Assembly (NCBI RefSeq): GCF_008824185.1
Contig: NZ_CP044426.1
Coordinates: 876,501-940,500, forward strand
Origin: Paracoccus pantotrophus
Lineage (GTDB): Bacteria; Pseudomonadota; Alphaproteobacteria; Rhodobacterales; Rhodobacteraceae
Length of the DNA: 64,000 bases
Direction: 5' to 3'
Numbering within the stretch: the first letter of the stretch is position 1; every line of letters begins with the position of its first letter. The notes under the pieces were generated by a model. That model saw only the letters and a program-made list of their open reading frames with translations. It was not told the DNA's origin and did no database searches. The position numbers and the translations under genes were made by a program. Positions 42,746 through 51,829 of this stretch are shown here, one piece after another.

Positions 42746-43753
42746 ATGCGCCGATTGCTAGCCCCCCTGATCGTTCTGGCCCTGGTCCTGGGCGGCCTGT
42801 GGCTGGGTGCAGAAAGCCTGGCGGCGCAGCAATTGCGCCGGATTGCGGCCGGGCAGCCCGCGGCGAAGCTGGAGACGGTGCAGGAATTGCGCGACCCGCG
42901 GCGGCTCGGGGTGCGGGCCCTGGCGGTGGAGATGCAGACCGATCTCGGCCGCGTCGAACTGTCGCAGGCCGAGCTTTGGCTCAGCCCGCTGCGGCCCAGC
43001 GAATTGCGGCTGGCGCTGCCGCCCCGCGCGGTGCTCGATCCCGGTTCGGGTCCGCTGGATCTGGGCCTCGGCGATGCCGCCGCCCGGCTGCGCGTGCAGC
43101 CGCTGAACGGGCTGGCCATGGCCTCGGCCCGGATCGAGGCCGGCCCCCTGACGGTCGAGGGCGCGGCGCTTGCCACGCGGCTGCGTGCCGACGCGGTGCG
43201 GCGCGATCTCGATGCGGATGCGCCGGCGGGTGCCGCGGCGGCCTATGACCTGGATATCAGCCTCGACGATCTGGAGCCCGGCCTGTTCGCGACCCTGCCC
43301 CTGCCCGGCCGGCTCAGCCTGGCCGCCACCGGGCGGGTCTGGCTGGATGCCCTGCCCCGTCCGGCGACGTTGGACCCCGACCGGTCGCCGCTGCCTGTGG
43401 GCTTGCGGCTCGACGATGCCGAACTGCGCCTGGGCGCGGTGCAGGCACGTATCCTGGGCCGGATCGAGGCGGATGCCCAGGGCCGCGCCCGGGGCCGGCT
43501 CGTGGTCTATACCAGCGATGCCGAGTCGCTGTTGCAGGCCGCCGCCACGGCCGGGCTCATCCCGCCCAGGGTGGTGGTGCTGGCCGGCACCATGCTGAAG
43601 AACATCTCGGACCTGCCGCTCCCCGAGGATGCCGGCCTGCGCTTCCCCCCCGCGGCCAAGGGCGAACTGCGCCTGCCGCTGAACTTCGCCGATGGCAGGA
43701 TGAGCCTTGGCCCGATGGTGCTGGGCCCGGCCCCGACCTTCCCGCGGCGCTAG
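42746..43753 (+). CDS. DUF2125 domain-containing protein
   Basis: A 335-residue protein with an N-terminal helix (RLLAPLIVLALVLGGLWLG) acting as signal anchor, and a beta-rich periplasmic remainder (ALAVEMQTDLGRVELSQAEL, ARIEAGPLTVEGAALATRL). AsmA/DUF2125-type fold; function unknown, likely envelope. I chose ATG 42746 because GAGGA lies 6 bp upstream; ATG 42731 would add five residues without a ribosome site. Confidence 0.82.
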   Translation: MRRLLAPLIVLALVLGGLWLGAESLAAQQLRRIAAGQPAAKLETVQELRDPRRLGVRALAVEMQTDLGRVELSQAELWLSPLRPSELRLALPPRAVLDPGSGPLDLGLGDAAARLRVQPLNGLAMASARIEAGPLTVEGAALATRLRADAVRRDLDADAPAGAAAAYDLDISLDDLEPGLFATLPLPGRLSLAATGRVWLDALPRPATLDPDRSPLPVGLRLDDAELRLGAVQARILGRIEADAQGRARGRLVVYTSDAESLLQAAATAGLIPPRVVVLAGTMLKNISDLPLPEDAGLRFPPAAKGELRLPLNFADGRMSLGPMVLGPAPTFPRR

Positions 43754-43764
43754 GGCCCCCGCCG

Positions 43765-44700
43765 CTAGGGTTTCGGCGCCTCGCCCGCGGCCAGGCTGCG
43801 GCCGAAATCGGGCGCCGCGGTATCCTGCCCGGCCTCGATGATGCCGCGCCGGATCGCCCGCGTGCGGGTGAAGTAGTCGTGCAGGTGCTGGCCGTCGCCC
43901 ATGCGGATCGCCCGCTGCAGCACGAAAAGCTCCTCGGTGAAGCGGCCCAGGATGTCCAGCACCGCCTCCTTGTTCTGCAGGAACACGTCGCGCCACATGG
44001 TCGGGTCCGAGGCGGCGATGCGGGTGAAATCCCGAAAGCCCGCGGCGGAATACTTGATGACCTCGCTTTCGGTGACGCGCTTGAGGTGATCGGCCACCCC
44101 CACCATGGTATAGGCGATCAGGTGCGGCGTATGGCTGGTCACCGCCAGCACCAGGTCGTGATGGGCGGCATCCATCGCCTCGACATTGGCGCCCATGGCA
44201 CGGATCAGCGCCGACAGCCGCTCGACCGCCGCCGGATCGCTGCCCTCGACCGGGGTCAGCAGCCACCAGCGGTTGCGAAACAGCGAGGCGAAGCCCGAGC
44301 GTGGCCCGGAATGCTCGGTCCCGGCCAGCGGATGGCCGGGGATGAAATGTGCGCCCGCGGGGATATGCGGCGCCACCGCCTCGATCACCGCCTGCTTGAC
44401 CGAGCCTACATCGGTCACGGTCGCGCCCGGCTTCAGATGCGGCGCGATCTCGGCCGCGACCGCGCCCATGGCGCCGACCGGCACCGCCAGCACCACCAGA
44501 TCGGCACCTTGCACCGCCTCGGCGGCGCTTTCGGCCACGCGGTCGACCAGCCCGATCTCGGCCGCGACGGCACGGGTCTCGGGGCTGCGGGCATGGCCTA
44601 CCACCTCACCGGCCAGCCCCGCCTCGCGCATGGCAAGCGACATCGAGCCGGCGATCAGCCCCAGCCCGATCAGCGCCACGCGATCATAGATCACGGCCAT
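43765..44700 (-). CDS. Prephenate/arogenate dehydrogenase
   Basis: A 311-residue TyrA-type enzyme for tyrosine synthesis. NAD site VALIGLGLIAGSMSLAM, then VVLAVPVGAM, the catalytic GHPLAGTEHSGP, and the helical dimer region LAVTSHTPHLIAY. Typically named tyrC or tyrA; the choice between prephenate and arogenate as substrate is open. ATG 44700 overlaps the hisC stop (TGATG), so both are coupled. Confidence 0.93.
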   Translation of the reverse strand: MAVIYDRVALIGLGLIAGSMSLAMREAGLAGEVVGHARSPETRAVAAEIGLVDRVAESAAEAVQGADLVVLAVPVGAMGAVAAEIAPHLKPGATVTDVGSVKQAVIEAVAPHIPAGAHFIPGHPLAGTEHSGPRSGFASLFRNRWWLLTPVEGSDPAAVERLSALIRAMGANVEAMDAAHHDLVLAVTSHTPHLIAYTMVGVADHLKRVTESEVIKYSAAGFRDFTRIAASDPTMWRDVFLQNKEAVLDILGRFTEELFVLQRAIRMGDGQHLHDYFTRTRAIRRGIIEAGQDTAAPDFGRSLAAGEAPKP

Positions 44701-45803
44701 CAATGGCTTCCCGCCCGCTCGGCCATGAACTGCCCGATGACATGGGCCACGCGCCGGCACGAGGCCTCGTCGCCCACGGTGATACGCAGGCAATGCGGCA
44801 GGCCGTAGCCGGCGACGCGGCGCACGATCAGCCCCTGAGCCTTGAGATAGTCGTCGCAGGCCTCGGCCGTCCCCGCATCGGCAAAGCGCGCCAGGACGAA
44901 ATTCGCGCAGGACGTATCCGAGGGCACCCCCTTCTCGGCCAAGGCCTCGGCCAGCCAGGCGCGCAAGCGGGCGTTCTCGACCTGGCAGCGGGCGATATGC
45001 TCGCGGTCGCGCATGGCGGCTTCGGCGCCCTCCAGCGCGACATTGGACAGGTTGAAGGGGCCGCGGATGCGGTTCAGCACATCGACGATCTCGCGCGGGC
45101 CATAACCCCAGCCGACGCGCAAGCCCCCAAGCCCGTAGATCTTGGAAAAGGTCCGGGTCATGAACACGTTGGGCAGCCGGCTCGCCAATTCGGCGCCGCC
45201 ATCGTAATCCTCGACATATTCGGCATAGGCGGCATCGACCACCAGGATCGCCTGCGGCACGGCGCGGGCCAGCCGCTCCAGTTCCGGCAGGCCGATCATG
45301 GTGCCGGTCGGGTTGTTCGGATTGGCGACGAAGACCAGCCGCGTGCGCTCGGTAGCGCCCGCGATCAGCGCGTCGATATCGGTGACGCGGTCGCGCTCGG
45401 CCACCTGCACCGGGGTCGCGCCGGCGGCATGGGCCGAGATGCGGTACATCAGGAAGCCGTGCTCGGTGAACAGCACCTCGGTCCCCGGCCCGGCATAGGC
45501 CTGGCACAGGAAATGGATGATCTCGTCCGAACCCACGCCGCAGATGATACGGTCCGGGTCCAGCCCATGCACCTCGCCGATGGCGGCGCGCAGCCCGGCA
45601 TGGTCGGTATTGGGATAGCGATGCAGCGCATGGGCGGCGCGGATCACCGCCTCGCGCGCCTTGTCCGACGGCCCGAAGGGGTTCTCGTTCGAGGAAAGCT
45701 TCACGACATTCTCGACCCCGGCCACCTTCGAGGCCCCGCCTTCGTAAAGCGAGATCTCCATGATGCCGGGTTGCGGAGCGATGGTCGTCTGGTTTTGCGA
45801 CAT
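44700..45803 (-). CDS. hisC: Histidinol-phosphate / aromatic aminotransferase
   Basis: A 367-residue class I/II PLP enzyme. VKLSSNENPFGPS is the N-terminal signature, FVANPNNPTG contacts PLP, and FSKIYGLGGLRVGWGYG holds the Schiff-base Lys. Because it is coupled to a tyrosine-pathway dehydrogenase, it may also transaminate aromatic keto acids. Alphaproteobacteria often carry two hisC genes, so it may not serve histidine synthesis. Confidence 0.92.
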   Translation of the reverse strand: MSQNQTTIAPQPGIMEISLYEGGASKVAGVENVVKLSSNENPFGPSDKAREAVIRAAHALHRYPNTDHAGLRAAIGEVHGLDPDRIICGVGSDEIIHFLCQAYAGPGTEVLFTEHGFLMYRISAHAAGATPVQVAERDRVTDIDALIAGATERTRLVFVANPNNPTGTMIGLPELERLARAVPQAILVVDAAYAEYVEDYDGGAELASRLPNVFMTRTFSKIYGLGGLRVGWGYGPREIVDVLNRIRGPFNLSNVALEGAEAAMRDREHIARCQVENARLRAWLAEALAEKGVPSDTSCANFVLARFADAGTAEACDDYLKAQGLIVRRVAGYGLPHCLRITVGDEASCRRVAHVIGQFMAERAGSH

Positions 45804-45839
45804 GGCGGCCCTCTTGCAAGCCCGGCCGTCTTAGCGCCC

Positions 45840-45861
45840 GAAGAAAGGCTTGGAAAGCCTT
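45840..45861 (-). terminator. Probable terminator of the yajC-sec-ccm gene string
   Basis: AAGGCTT (45845-45851) and AAGCCTT (45855-45861) with a 3-nt loop; leftward it is followed by TCTTC. It lies 136 bp past the ccmG stop and 42 bp before hisC. Confidence 0.5.
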
Positions 45862-45880
45862 GTCGGCCCGTGGCCTTCAC

Positions 45881-45896
45881 CGTTTTCCAAATACTT
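45881..45896 (+). repeat. Intergenic 16-bp motif, copy 3
   Basis: CGTTTTCCAAATACTT, in the 193-bp gap between hisC and ccmG. Only 53 bp from copy 4 in the same orientation. Confidence 0.6.
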
Positions 45897-45949
45897 CCGC
45901 GACAGTGCGCAGGCTGCGCCGACGGCGCCGCGCGCGCCCCAGGCTTCTT

Positions 45950-45965
45950 CGTTCCGAAAATACCC
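45950..45965 (+). repeat. Intergenic 16-bp motif, copy 4
   Basis: CGTTCCGAAAATACCC, preceded by AGGCTTCTT, which resembles the GGCCTCTT before copy 1 near ndk. Confidence 0.6.
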
Positions 45966-45996
45966 CAGCAAGGCCGCAGCCAAGCCGGCGCCGCCG

Positions 45997-46545
45997 TCAC
46001 TCGGCCGCCAGCGCCTTTTCCAGCTCGGGCAGGAATCGGTTCGTGTAATCCTCGCGCACCAGCGGCCCGGCATGGCGGTAAAGGATGCGTCCCGAGCCGT
46101 CGATGATGAAGGTTTCGGGCGGCGCGGTCACGCCCCAATCGATCGCCACCCGGCCGCGCGGATCGGTGGCCAGCGCGTGATAGGGATCGCCATGTTCGGA
46201 CAGGAACCCCAGCGCGGCGCCCTCGGGATCCTTCAGGTCGACACCATAGACCGGCAGCCGGGCCGAAAGCTCGGTCAGCGTCGGATGCTCGGCGCGGCAG
46301 GGCGGGCACCAGCTGGCCCAGAAGTTGACCAGCTTCACCCCCGGCTGGCGCAGCATCTCGTCGGTCAGCTGCACCTTGCCCGGCAGCGTGGTCTCGCCGA
46401 CCGCGGGCGCCTCGCGCCCGATCATGGCCGAGGGCAGCGCGTCGGGATCGTCGCGCAACAGCGCCCAGCCGGCAAGAGCGGCGAAACCGGCAAAGACCGC
46501 CACCGGCAGCAGCATCATCGGCGATATCCTAGCCACGGCGTTCAT
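45997..46545 (-). CDS. ccmG: Thiol:disulfide interchange protein CcmG/DsbE
   Basis: A 182-residue periplasmic thioredoxin tethered by an N-terminal helix (PMMLLPVAVFAGFAALAGWAL). The active site is NFWASWCPPCRAEHP (CPPC), and the apo-cytochrome loop is VDLKDPEGAALGFL with GVTAPPETFII. It keeps the CXXCH cysteines reduced for haem attachment. ATG 46545 overlaps ccmD by 17 bp. Confidence 0.95.
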   Translation of the reverse strand: MNAVARISPMMLLPVAVFAGFAALAGWALLRDDPDALPSAMIGREAPAVGETTLPGKVQLTDEMLRQPGVKLVNFWASWCPPCRAEHPTLTELSARLPVYGVDLKDPEGAALGFLSEHGDPYHALATDPRGRVAIDWGVTAPPETFIIDGSGRILYRHAGPLVREDYTNRFLPELEKALAAE

Positions 46546-46672
46546 GCTCCTGCAATTCGCGGCGGGCGCGGGCATTGGCCAGCACGGTCTGGACGACGAT
46601 GCCGACCAGCAGCACCAGGCTGGCGCCATAGGCGGCCAGGACGGTCCCGGCATATTTGCCAAGTTCTGTCAT
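46529..46672 (-). CDS. ccmD: Haem exporter protein CcmD
   Basis: A 47-residue single-helix protein: GKYAGTVLAAYGASLVLLVG is the membrane span with the conserved Tyr, followed by a basic tail (ANARARRELQEHERR). It overlaps ccmC by 4 bp and ccmG by 17 bp. In the Ccm complex it helps release haem-loaded CcmE. Confidence 0.9.
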   Translation of the reverse strand: MTELGKYAGTVLAAYGASLVLLVGIVVQTVLANARARRELQEHERRG

Positions 46673-47394
46673 GCGCGGTTCTCCCTTGCCAGCAGGGCCG
46701 CCAGGCGGCGGCGGCGGATCTCGGTCCGGGTGCGGACCAGCAGCAGCGCCAGGAACAGCAGGAAAAACCCCGCCATGGTCAGGTAGAGCGGATAGCGATA
46801 GACCGCCGACATCCGCTCGCCCGGCGCCATGGACAGCGAGGCGCCCTGATGCAGGCCCTGGTTCCAGAAGTTCACCGCATAGCGCGACAAGAGCGCAAAG
46901 ACCGAGCCGACCAGGCACAGCACCCCGGTCAGGTCGGCGGCGCTGTCGGGATTCTCGACCGCCCCCCACAGCGCCATGTAGCCCAGATAGAACAGGAACA
47001 GGATCAGGAACGAGGTCAGCCGCGGATCCCATTCCCACCAGGTGCCCCACATCGGCTGGCCCCAGATCGCCCCGGTGATCAGCGCGATCAGCGTCATCAC
47101 CGCGCCGACGGGCGCAGCCGCCTTGGCGGCCAGCGCGCTGACATGGTGGCGCCGCACCAGCCAGATCAGCGAAGTCACCAGCATCATCAGCCAGATGTTG
47201 ATCGCCATCAGCGCCGCGGGCACGTGCAGGAAGATGATCTTGACCGTCGATCCCTGCTTGTAGTCCTGGGGCGTCAGGAAGCCCCAGACCAGCCCCGCCA
47301 CGGTGCAGACCGCAGCAGCCGCCACCACCCAGGGTAGCACGGCGCCCGAGGTGCGCATGAACTTGACGGGGTTGGCATATTCCCAGATTGACAT
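46669..47394 (-). CDS. ccmC: Haem exporter/handling protein CcmC
   Basis: A 241-residue, six-helix inner-membrane protein. The WWD haem-handling motif is WGQPMWGTWWEWDPRLTS, and external His ligands lie in IIFLHVPAALMA and NQGLHQGASLS. It loads haem onto CcmE, which must be encoded elsewhere. Confidence 0.95.
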   Translation of the reverse strand: MSIWEYANPVKFMRTSGAVLPWVVAAAAVCTVAGLVWGFLTPQDYKQGSTVKIIFLHVPAALMAINIWLMMLVTSLIWLVRRHHVSALAAKAAAPVGAVMTLIALITGAIWGQPMWGTWWEWDPRLTSFLILFLFYLGYMALWGAVENPDSAADLTGVLCLVGSVFALLSRYAVNFWNQGLHQGASLSMAPGERMSAVYRYPLYLTMAGFFLLFLALLLVRTRTEIRRRRLAALLARENRA

Positions 47395-47446
47395 GTTCGC
47401 TTCCTAAATCGGGCGCGGCGCCCGCTCAAGTGGCCAGTGGTCGCGT

Positions 47447-48103
47447 TCACCGCAGATTGACACGCAGCGCAGCGGCTGCGGCAAAGGGTGCCAGGGCCAA
47501 TGTGGCCAGCGTGATCGCCGCCAGGAAGACCAAAGGCGTCACCGGATCGGCCCCTGCGGCACCTCGCCGCACCGCCTCGGCCCCGAAGATCAGCGTCGGC
47601 ACGTAAAGCGGCAGCACCAGGAGCGACATGAGCAGCCCGCCGCGGCGCAGCCCCACCGTTACCGCCGCACCGAAGGCGCCCAGCATCGACAGCGCCGGCG
47701 TGCCCAGCATCAGCGAGGCGACCAGCCAGGGATAGGCCGGCCCCGGCAGATGCAGCAGCAGCCCGAAGACCGGCGCCGACAGCGCCAGCGGCAGGCCCGT
47801 CACCAGCCAATGCGCGACGGCCTTGATCGCCACCGTCCCCTCCAGCGGCAGGGGCGCGGTGGCCAGCAGGTCCAGGCTGCCATCCTCGAAATCCAGGGCG
47901 AAGATGCGGTCCAGAGACAGCAGGCAGGACAGCAGCGCCCCCACCCACAGGATGCCCGGCGCGATGCGGGAAAGCTGGCCGCCCTCGGGGCCGACGCCGA
48001 AGGGAACCAGCGTGCAGACGATCAGGAAGAATGCCAGCGCCAGGCCGAAGCCGCCGCCGGCGCGCGTGGCCAGCCGCAGGTCGCGGATCAGCAGCGCCTT
48101 CAT
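47447..48103 (-). CDS. ccmB: Haem ABC exporter permease CcmB
   Basis: A 218-residue, six-helix permease. RDLRLATRAGGGFGLALAFF begins the protein and DRIFALDFEDGSLDLL is the coupling-type loop that meets CcmA. ATG 48103 was chosen; it lies 55 bp after ccmA. A 52-bp gap separates it from ccmC. Confidence 0.94.
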   Translation of the reverse strand: MKALLIRDLRLATRAGGGFGLALAFFLIVCTLVPFGVGPEGGQLSRIAPGILWVGALLSCLLSLDRIFALDFEDGSLDLLATAPLPLEGTVAIKAVAHWLVTGLPLALSAPVFGLLLHLPGPAYPWLVASLMLGTPALSMLGAFGAAVTVGLRRGGLLMSLLVLPLYVPTLIFGAEAVRRGAAGADPVTPLVFLAAITLATLALAPFAAAAALRVNLR

Positions 48104-48158
48104 CCGCCCGCCCCCGTCCGGCCATTGCTCATCCGCCGATCCTCCACCCGCCCGCTCC

Positions 48159-48791
48159 TTATCCGAATGCTTCGTTGAAGCCGGCCGGCCTGGCTTCGCG
48201 GCGGGCCTGGCTGGCGCGATAGGGGCCAAGCTCCAGGATCTCGGCCTCGGGCAGGCCCAGTTCGATATGGGTGGCAATCACCGCCGCCCCGCCCCGGCCC
48301 AGATGGGCGCGCAGCATGGCGGCGAACAGCGACACCGAATCGCGGTCCAGCGACACCGTCGGCTCGTCGAGCAGCCAGACCGGGCGGCCCGTCACCATCA
48401 GCCGCGCCAGCCCCAGCCGCCGCTTCTGCCCGGCGGACAGCGCATGGGCCGGGCGGTCGGCCAATTCGCGCAGGTTCATCGCGTCGAGCGCCCCGGCAAT
48501 ATCCTCGCCGCCAAAGATCTCGGCCCAGAAGCGCAGGTTCTCGGCCGCACTCAGCGCCGGCTTCAGCCCGTCGGAATGGCCGGCATAGGCAATGGCGTCG
48601 GGTGCGGCCTCGATCACTCCCGCCACCGCCGGCTGAAGCCCCGCCAGGCTGCGCAGCAGCGTGGTCTTGCCGATGCCGTTCGGCCCGCGCAGCACCAGTG
48701 CCCCGCCGGCGGCAAGGTCGAAGCTGACGCCCTCGACGGCACGCAGCCCGCCGCGCGCCACCGCCAGGTCGCGGACCGCAAGCAGGCTCAT
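48159..48791 (-). CDS. ccmA: Haem ABC exporter ATP-binding protein CcmA
   Basis: A 210-residue ABC ATPase. Walker A RGPNGIGKTTLLRS, signature ALSAGQKRRLGLARL, Walker B VWLLDEPTVSLD, H-loop VIATHIELG. It drives the CcmAB part of cytochrome c maturation. Its ATG overlaps the Mth938-like gene's stop by 4 bp. Confidence 0.95.
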   Translation of the reverse strand: MSLLAVRDLAVARGGLRAVEGVSFDLAAGGALVLRGPNGIGKTTLLRSLAGLQPAVAGVIEAAPDAIAYAGHSDGLKPALSAAENLRFWAEIFGGEDIAGALDAMNLRELADRPAHALSAGQKRRLGLARLMVTGRPVWLLDEPTVSLDRDSVSLFAAMLRAHLGRGGAAVIATHIELGLPEAEILELGPYRASQARREARPAGFNEAFG

Positions 48792-49144
48792 AGCGGGACC
48801 AGCGCGCAGGCCACGCGCCGGCCCTCGGACAGCGTGACGTTGTAGCTGCGCGCGGCCGAGGGCGAGCTCATCGGCTCGGCCATGATCCCGGCCGCTTCCA
48901 GCGCGGCGGCCAGCTCGGGCGGCGGAAAGGCGATCTCGGCCCCCATGCCCAGGAAAAGCACGTCCACCCGCCCGGCCAGCGCCAGCAGGGCGGCACGGTC
49001 ATCCAGCCCGCCCCAGGGCTGCACGCCCTGGGCGGTGACGATCACCGCGCCGTGATGCGCCACGCCGCCGACGCGAAAGAAGCCGGGGCCGTAGCCGTCC
49101 ACCGGCACGGCCCCGGAAAATTCCGTCGGCACCATCATGGGCAT
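48788..49144 (-). CDS. Mth938-like (DUF498) domain protein
   Basis: A 118-residue single-domain protein: VDGYGPGFFRVGGVAHHGAV, VLFLGMGAEIAFPPPEL and SPSAARSYNVTLSEGRRVACALVPL. Related to mitochondrial NDUFAF3, a complex I assembly factor; a similar bacterial role is inference. ATG 49144 overlaps the secF stop (TGATG), and its stop overlaps ccmA, so it is embedded between Sec and Ccm genes. Confidence 0.9.
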   Translation of the reverse strand: MPMMVPTEFSGAVPVDGYGPGFFRVGGVAHHGAVIVTAQGVQPWGGLDDRAALLALAGRVDVLFLGMGAEIAFPPPELAAALEAAGIMAEPMSSPSAARSYNVTLSEGRRVACALVPL

Positions 49145-50136
49145 CAGGGCGCATCCCGGAAGGCGGCGGGAATGTCCTCGCCCGGCGCCTTTTCGCTGGG
49201 ACCGGGCTTGGACCAGTCGCGCTTGACGCCCAGCCACAGCACGATGTTCTTGGCGACATAGATCGTCGAATAGCAGCCCACGATCACGCCCCAGAGCATG
49301 GCGATGACGAAGTCGCGGATCACGTCGCCGCCGAAGATCAGCATCGCGGTCAGCGCGATGGCGGTGGTGACGGCGGTCATGATGGTGCGCGACAGCGTCT
49401 CGTTGCAGGTCAGGTTCATCAGGTCGAGCAGCGGCCGCGTCTTGTACTTGATCAGGTTCTCGCGCAGCCGGTCGAAGACCACGACCGTATCGTTGCACGA
49501 AAAGCCCAGCGTCGTCAGCAGCGCCGCGATGGTGGTCAGGTCGAAGCGCAGCTGGAACAGCGAGAACAGCCCGACCGTCAGCAGCACGTCATGGATCAGC
49601 GAGATCACCGCCCCCAGCGCGAACTGCCATTCGAAGCGCAGCCAGATATAGAACATGATGCCGATGGTCGCCGCGCCCACGGCATAGAGCGCAGTCTTGA
49701 TCAGCTCGCCCGAAACCTTGGGCCCGACCGATTCCACCGCGGCAAAGACCACCTGCGGATCGACGGTGTGCAGCGCCGCCTCGATCTCGTTCAGCTGCTC
49801 GGGCGTGACCGATCCGGTCTCGTCCGTGGTGCCGATGCGGATCATCGCCACATGCTTGGTGGTGCCGAAGGCCGGGTCGAAGACCTCGGTGATCGAGACG
49901 TCGCCCAGGTCCAGGTCATTGAGCGCCTGCCGGTAATCGCCGACATCGAAGGCCGTCGGGCTTTCGGTGCGGATGGTGGTGCCGCCCTTGAAGTCGATGC
50001 CGAAGTTCAGCCCCATCACCAGCAGCAGCAGGACCGAGCCGACCATGGCCGCGGCCGAGACGCCGAAGGTCAGCCATTGCCAGCGGAAGAAGTTGAAGCT
50101 GGTATTGTCGGGAACGAGTTTCAGACGAAATGCCAT
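49144..50136 (-). CDS. secF: Protein translocase subunit SecF
   Basis: A 330-residue, six-helix RND-type protein. GLNFGIDFKGGTTI is the family signature after helix 1, and the C-terminal block is GFSCNDTVVVFDRLRENL. With SecD it uses the proton motive force to pull substrates through SecYEG. Confidence 0.96.
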   Translation of the reverse strand: MAFRLKLVPDNTSFNFFRWQWLTFGVSAAAMVGSVLLLLVMGLNFGIDFKGGTTIRTESPTAFDVGDYRQALNDLDLGDVSITEVFDPAFGTTKHVAMIRIGTTDETGSVTPEQLNEIEAALHTVDPQVVFAAVESVGPKVSGELIKTALYAVGAATIGIMFYIWLRFEWQFALGAVISLIHDVLLTVGLFSLFQLRFDLTTIAALLTTLGFSCNDTVVVFDRLRENLIKYKTRPLLDLMNLTCNETLSRTIMTAVTTAIALTAMLIFGGDVIRDFVIAMLWGVIVGCYSTIYVAKNIVLWLGVKRDWSKPGPSEKAPGEDIPAAFRDAP

Positions 50137-50148
50137 GGTCCTGCTCCC

Positions 50149-51813
50149 TTACAAGATCAGTTCTTTGGGCTTGCGCCATTCCAGCCAGAACACGATCATC
50201 AACCGCGTCAGGTAGATGGCGGTGAAGACCGAGGTGACAAGGCCGATGGTCAGCGTGACCGCAAAGCCCTTGACCGGACCCGAGCCCAGGAAGAACATCA
50301 CCGCGGCCGCGATGAAGCTGGTGACGTTGGCGTCGATGATCGCCGACATCGCCTCGCCGAAGCCGTCGTCGATGGCCTTGACGATGCGCTTGCCGGCGCG
50401 CAATTCCTCGCGGATGCGTTCGTAGATGATGACGTTGGCATCGACCGCCGTGCCGACGGTCAGCACGATGCCGGCGATGCCCGGCAGGGTCAGCGTCGCC
50501 CCCATCATCGACATGACCGACAGGATCAGGATGACGTTGACGATCACCGCGATCGAGGCGAAGACGCCGAACAACCCGTAGCTTGCGACCATATAGGCCA
50601 CCACGGCGACCGTGGCGATGATCGAGCTGAGCCGGCCGGCGTCGATCGAATCCTGCCCCAGTTCCGGGCCGATGGTGCGTTCCTCCAGGAAGGTCATCTG
50701 CGCCGGCAGGGCGCCCGCGCGCAGCAGCACGGCCAGCCGGGTCGATTCGTCCACGTTCATCGCGCCCGAGATCTGGCCCGAGCCGGTGGTGATCGCCTGC
50801 CGGATCACCGGCGCCGAGATCACCTGGTTGTCCAGCACGATGGCGAAGGGCTGGCCGATATTGGCCGAAGTATAGGCCCCGAATCGCTTGGCGCCCGACG
50901 GGCCGAAGCGGAAATCCACCGCCGGCTGGCCGTTCTGGTCGAAACTGGGCCGGGCGTCGGTCAGTTCCTCGCCGGTGACGACCGGGTTTTCCTCGATGAC
51001 ATAATAGACGCCGGGCTCGTCCATCGAGGGCAGCAGCACGTTGCCGGTGCCGGGACGCGCATTGGCGTCGGCGGTGCGGCTGACCACCGGGTTGAAGGTC
51101 AGCTTCGCGGTGGTTCCGATCAACTGCTTGAGTTCCTCGGCCGAGCCGATGCCGGGCACCTGGATCAGGATGCGGTCCTTGCCCTGGCGCATGATCGTCG
51201 GCTCGCGCGTGCCGACCTCGTCGATGCGGCGGCGGATGATCTCCAGCGACTGCTGCACGGTGCGGTCGTCGGTCGCGGCCTTTTCCGCGTCCGAAAGCTG
51301 CACCGTCAGCCGGTTGCCCGAGGCCGAGATCGCCAGGTCGCTCTGCCCCGCCCCGGTCAGCGAGGTGACGGGCACGGCCAGGCCGCGGGCGATCTCGACC
51401 GCCTTCGCCATCTGATCGGGGTTGCCGATCTCGACCGCCAGCTGGCCCTCGGGCGCTTGGACGCGGCGGACGGCGCCGACCACGTCGCGCTGCGCCGCCA
51501 GCGCGTCGCGCAGTTCCGGCCAAAGCGCATCCATCCGCGCCTTGTAGACATCCTGGACATGCACCTCGCCCAGAAGATGGGCGCCGCCGCGCAGGTCGAG
51601 GCCCAGATTGACCAGCCCCGAGGGCAGCCAGTCCGGCCAACCGGCGCGGGCGGCGGCGTCTTCCTGGGATTCGAACCCGTTGCGTTCGGCGGCGGTGACG
51701 GCGTCGTTATGCTGCTCGACCTTGGTATAGAACAGGTTCGGCATGGCATAGAGCAGACCCAGGGCGACGAGCCCCAGGATCAGCAGACGCTTCCAGAATG
51801 GGATGTCCAGCAT
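50149..51813 (-). CDS. secD: Protein translocase subunit SecD
   Basis: A 554-residue RND-type partner of SecF. GLDLRGGAHLLGEV follows the first helix, and the C-terminal transmembrane part contains GTAVDANVIIYERIREEL and VTSFIAAAVMFFLGSGPVKGFA. It lies 12 bp upstream of secF and 16 bp after yajC. Confidence 0.96.
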   Translation of the reverse strand: MLDIPFWKRLLILGLVALGLLYAMPNLFYTKVEQHNDAVTAAERNGFESQEDAAARAGWPDWLPSGLVNLGLDLRGGAHLLGEVHVQDVYKARMDALWPELRDALAAQRDVVGAVRRVQAPEGQLAVEIGNPDQMAKAVEIARGLAVPVTSLTGAGQSDLAISASGNRLTVQLSDAEKAATDDRTVQQSLEIIRRRIDEVGTREPTIMRQGKDRILIQVPGIGSAEELKQLIGTTAKLTFNPVVSRTADANARPGTGNVLLPSMDEPGVYYVIEENPVVTGEELTDARPSFDQNGQPAVDFRFGPSGAKRFGAYTSANIGQPFAIVLDNQVISAPVIRQAITTGSGQISGAMNVDESTRLAVLLRAGALPAQMTFLEERTIGPELGQDSIDAGRLSSIIATVAVVAYMVASYGLFGVFASIAVIVNVILILSVMSMMGATLTLPGIAGIVLTVGTAVDANVIIYERIREELRAGKRIVKAIDDGFGEAMSAIIDANVTSFIAAAVMFFLGSGPVKGFAVTLTIGLVTSVFTAIYLTRLMIVFWLEWRKPKELIL

Positions 51814-51829
51814 GGCGGGATGCGGTTCT

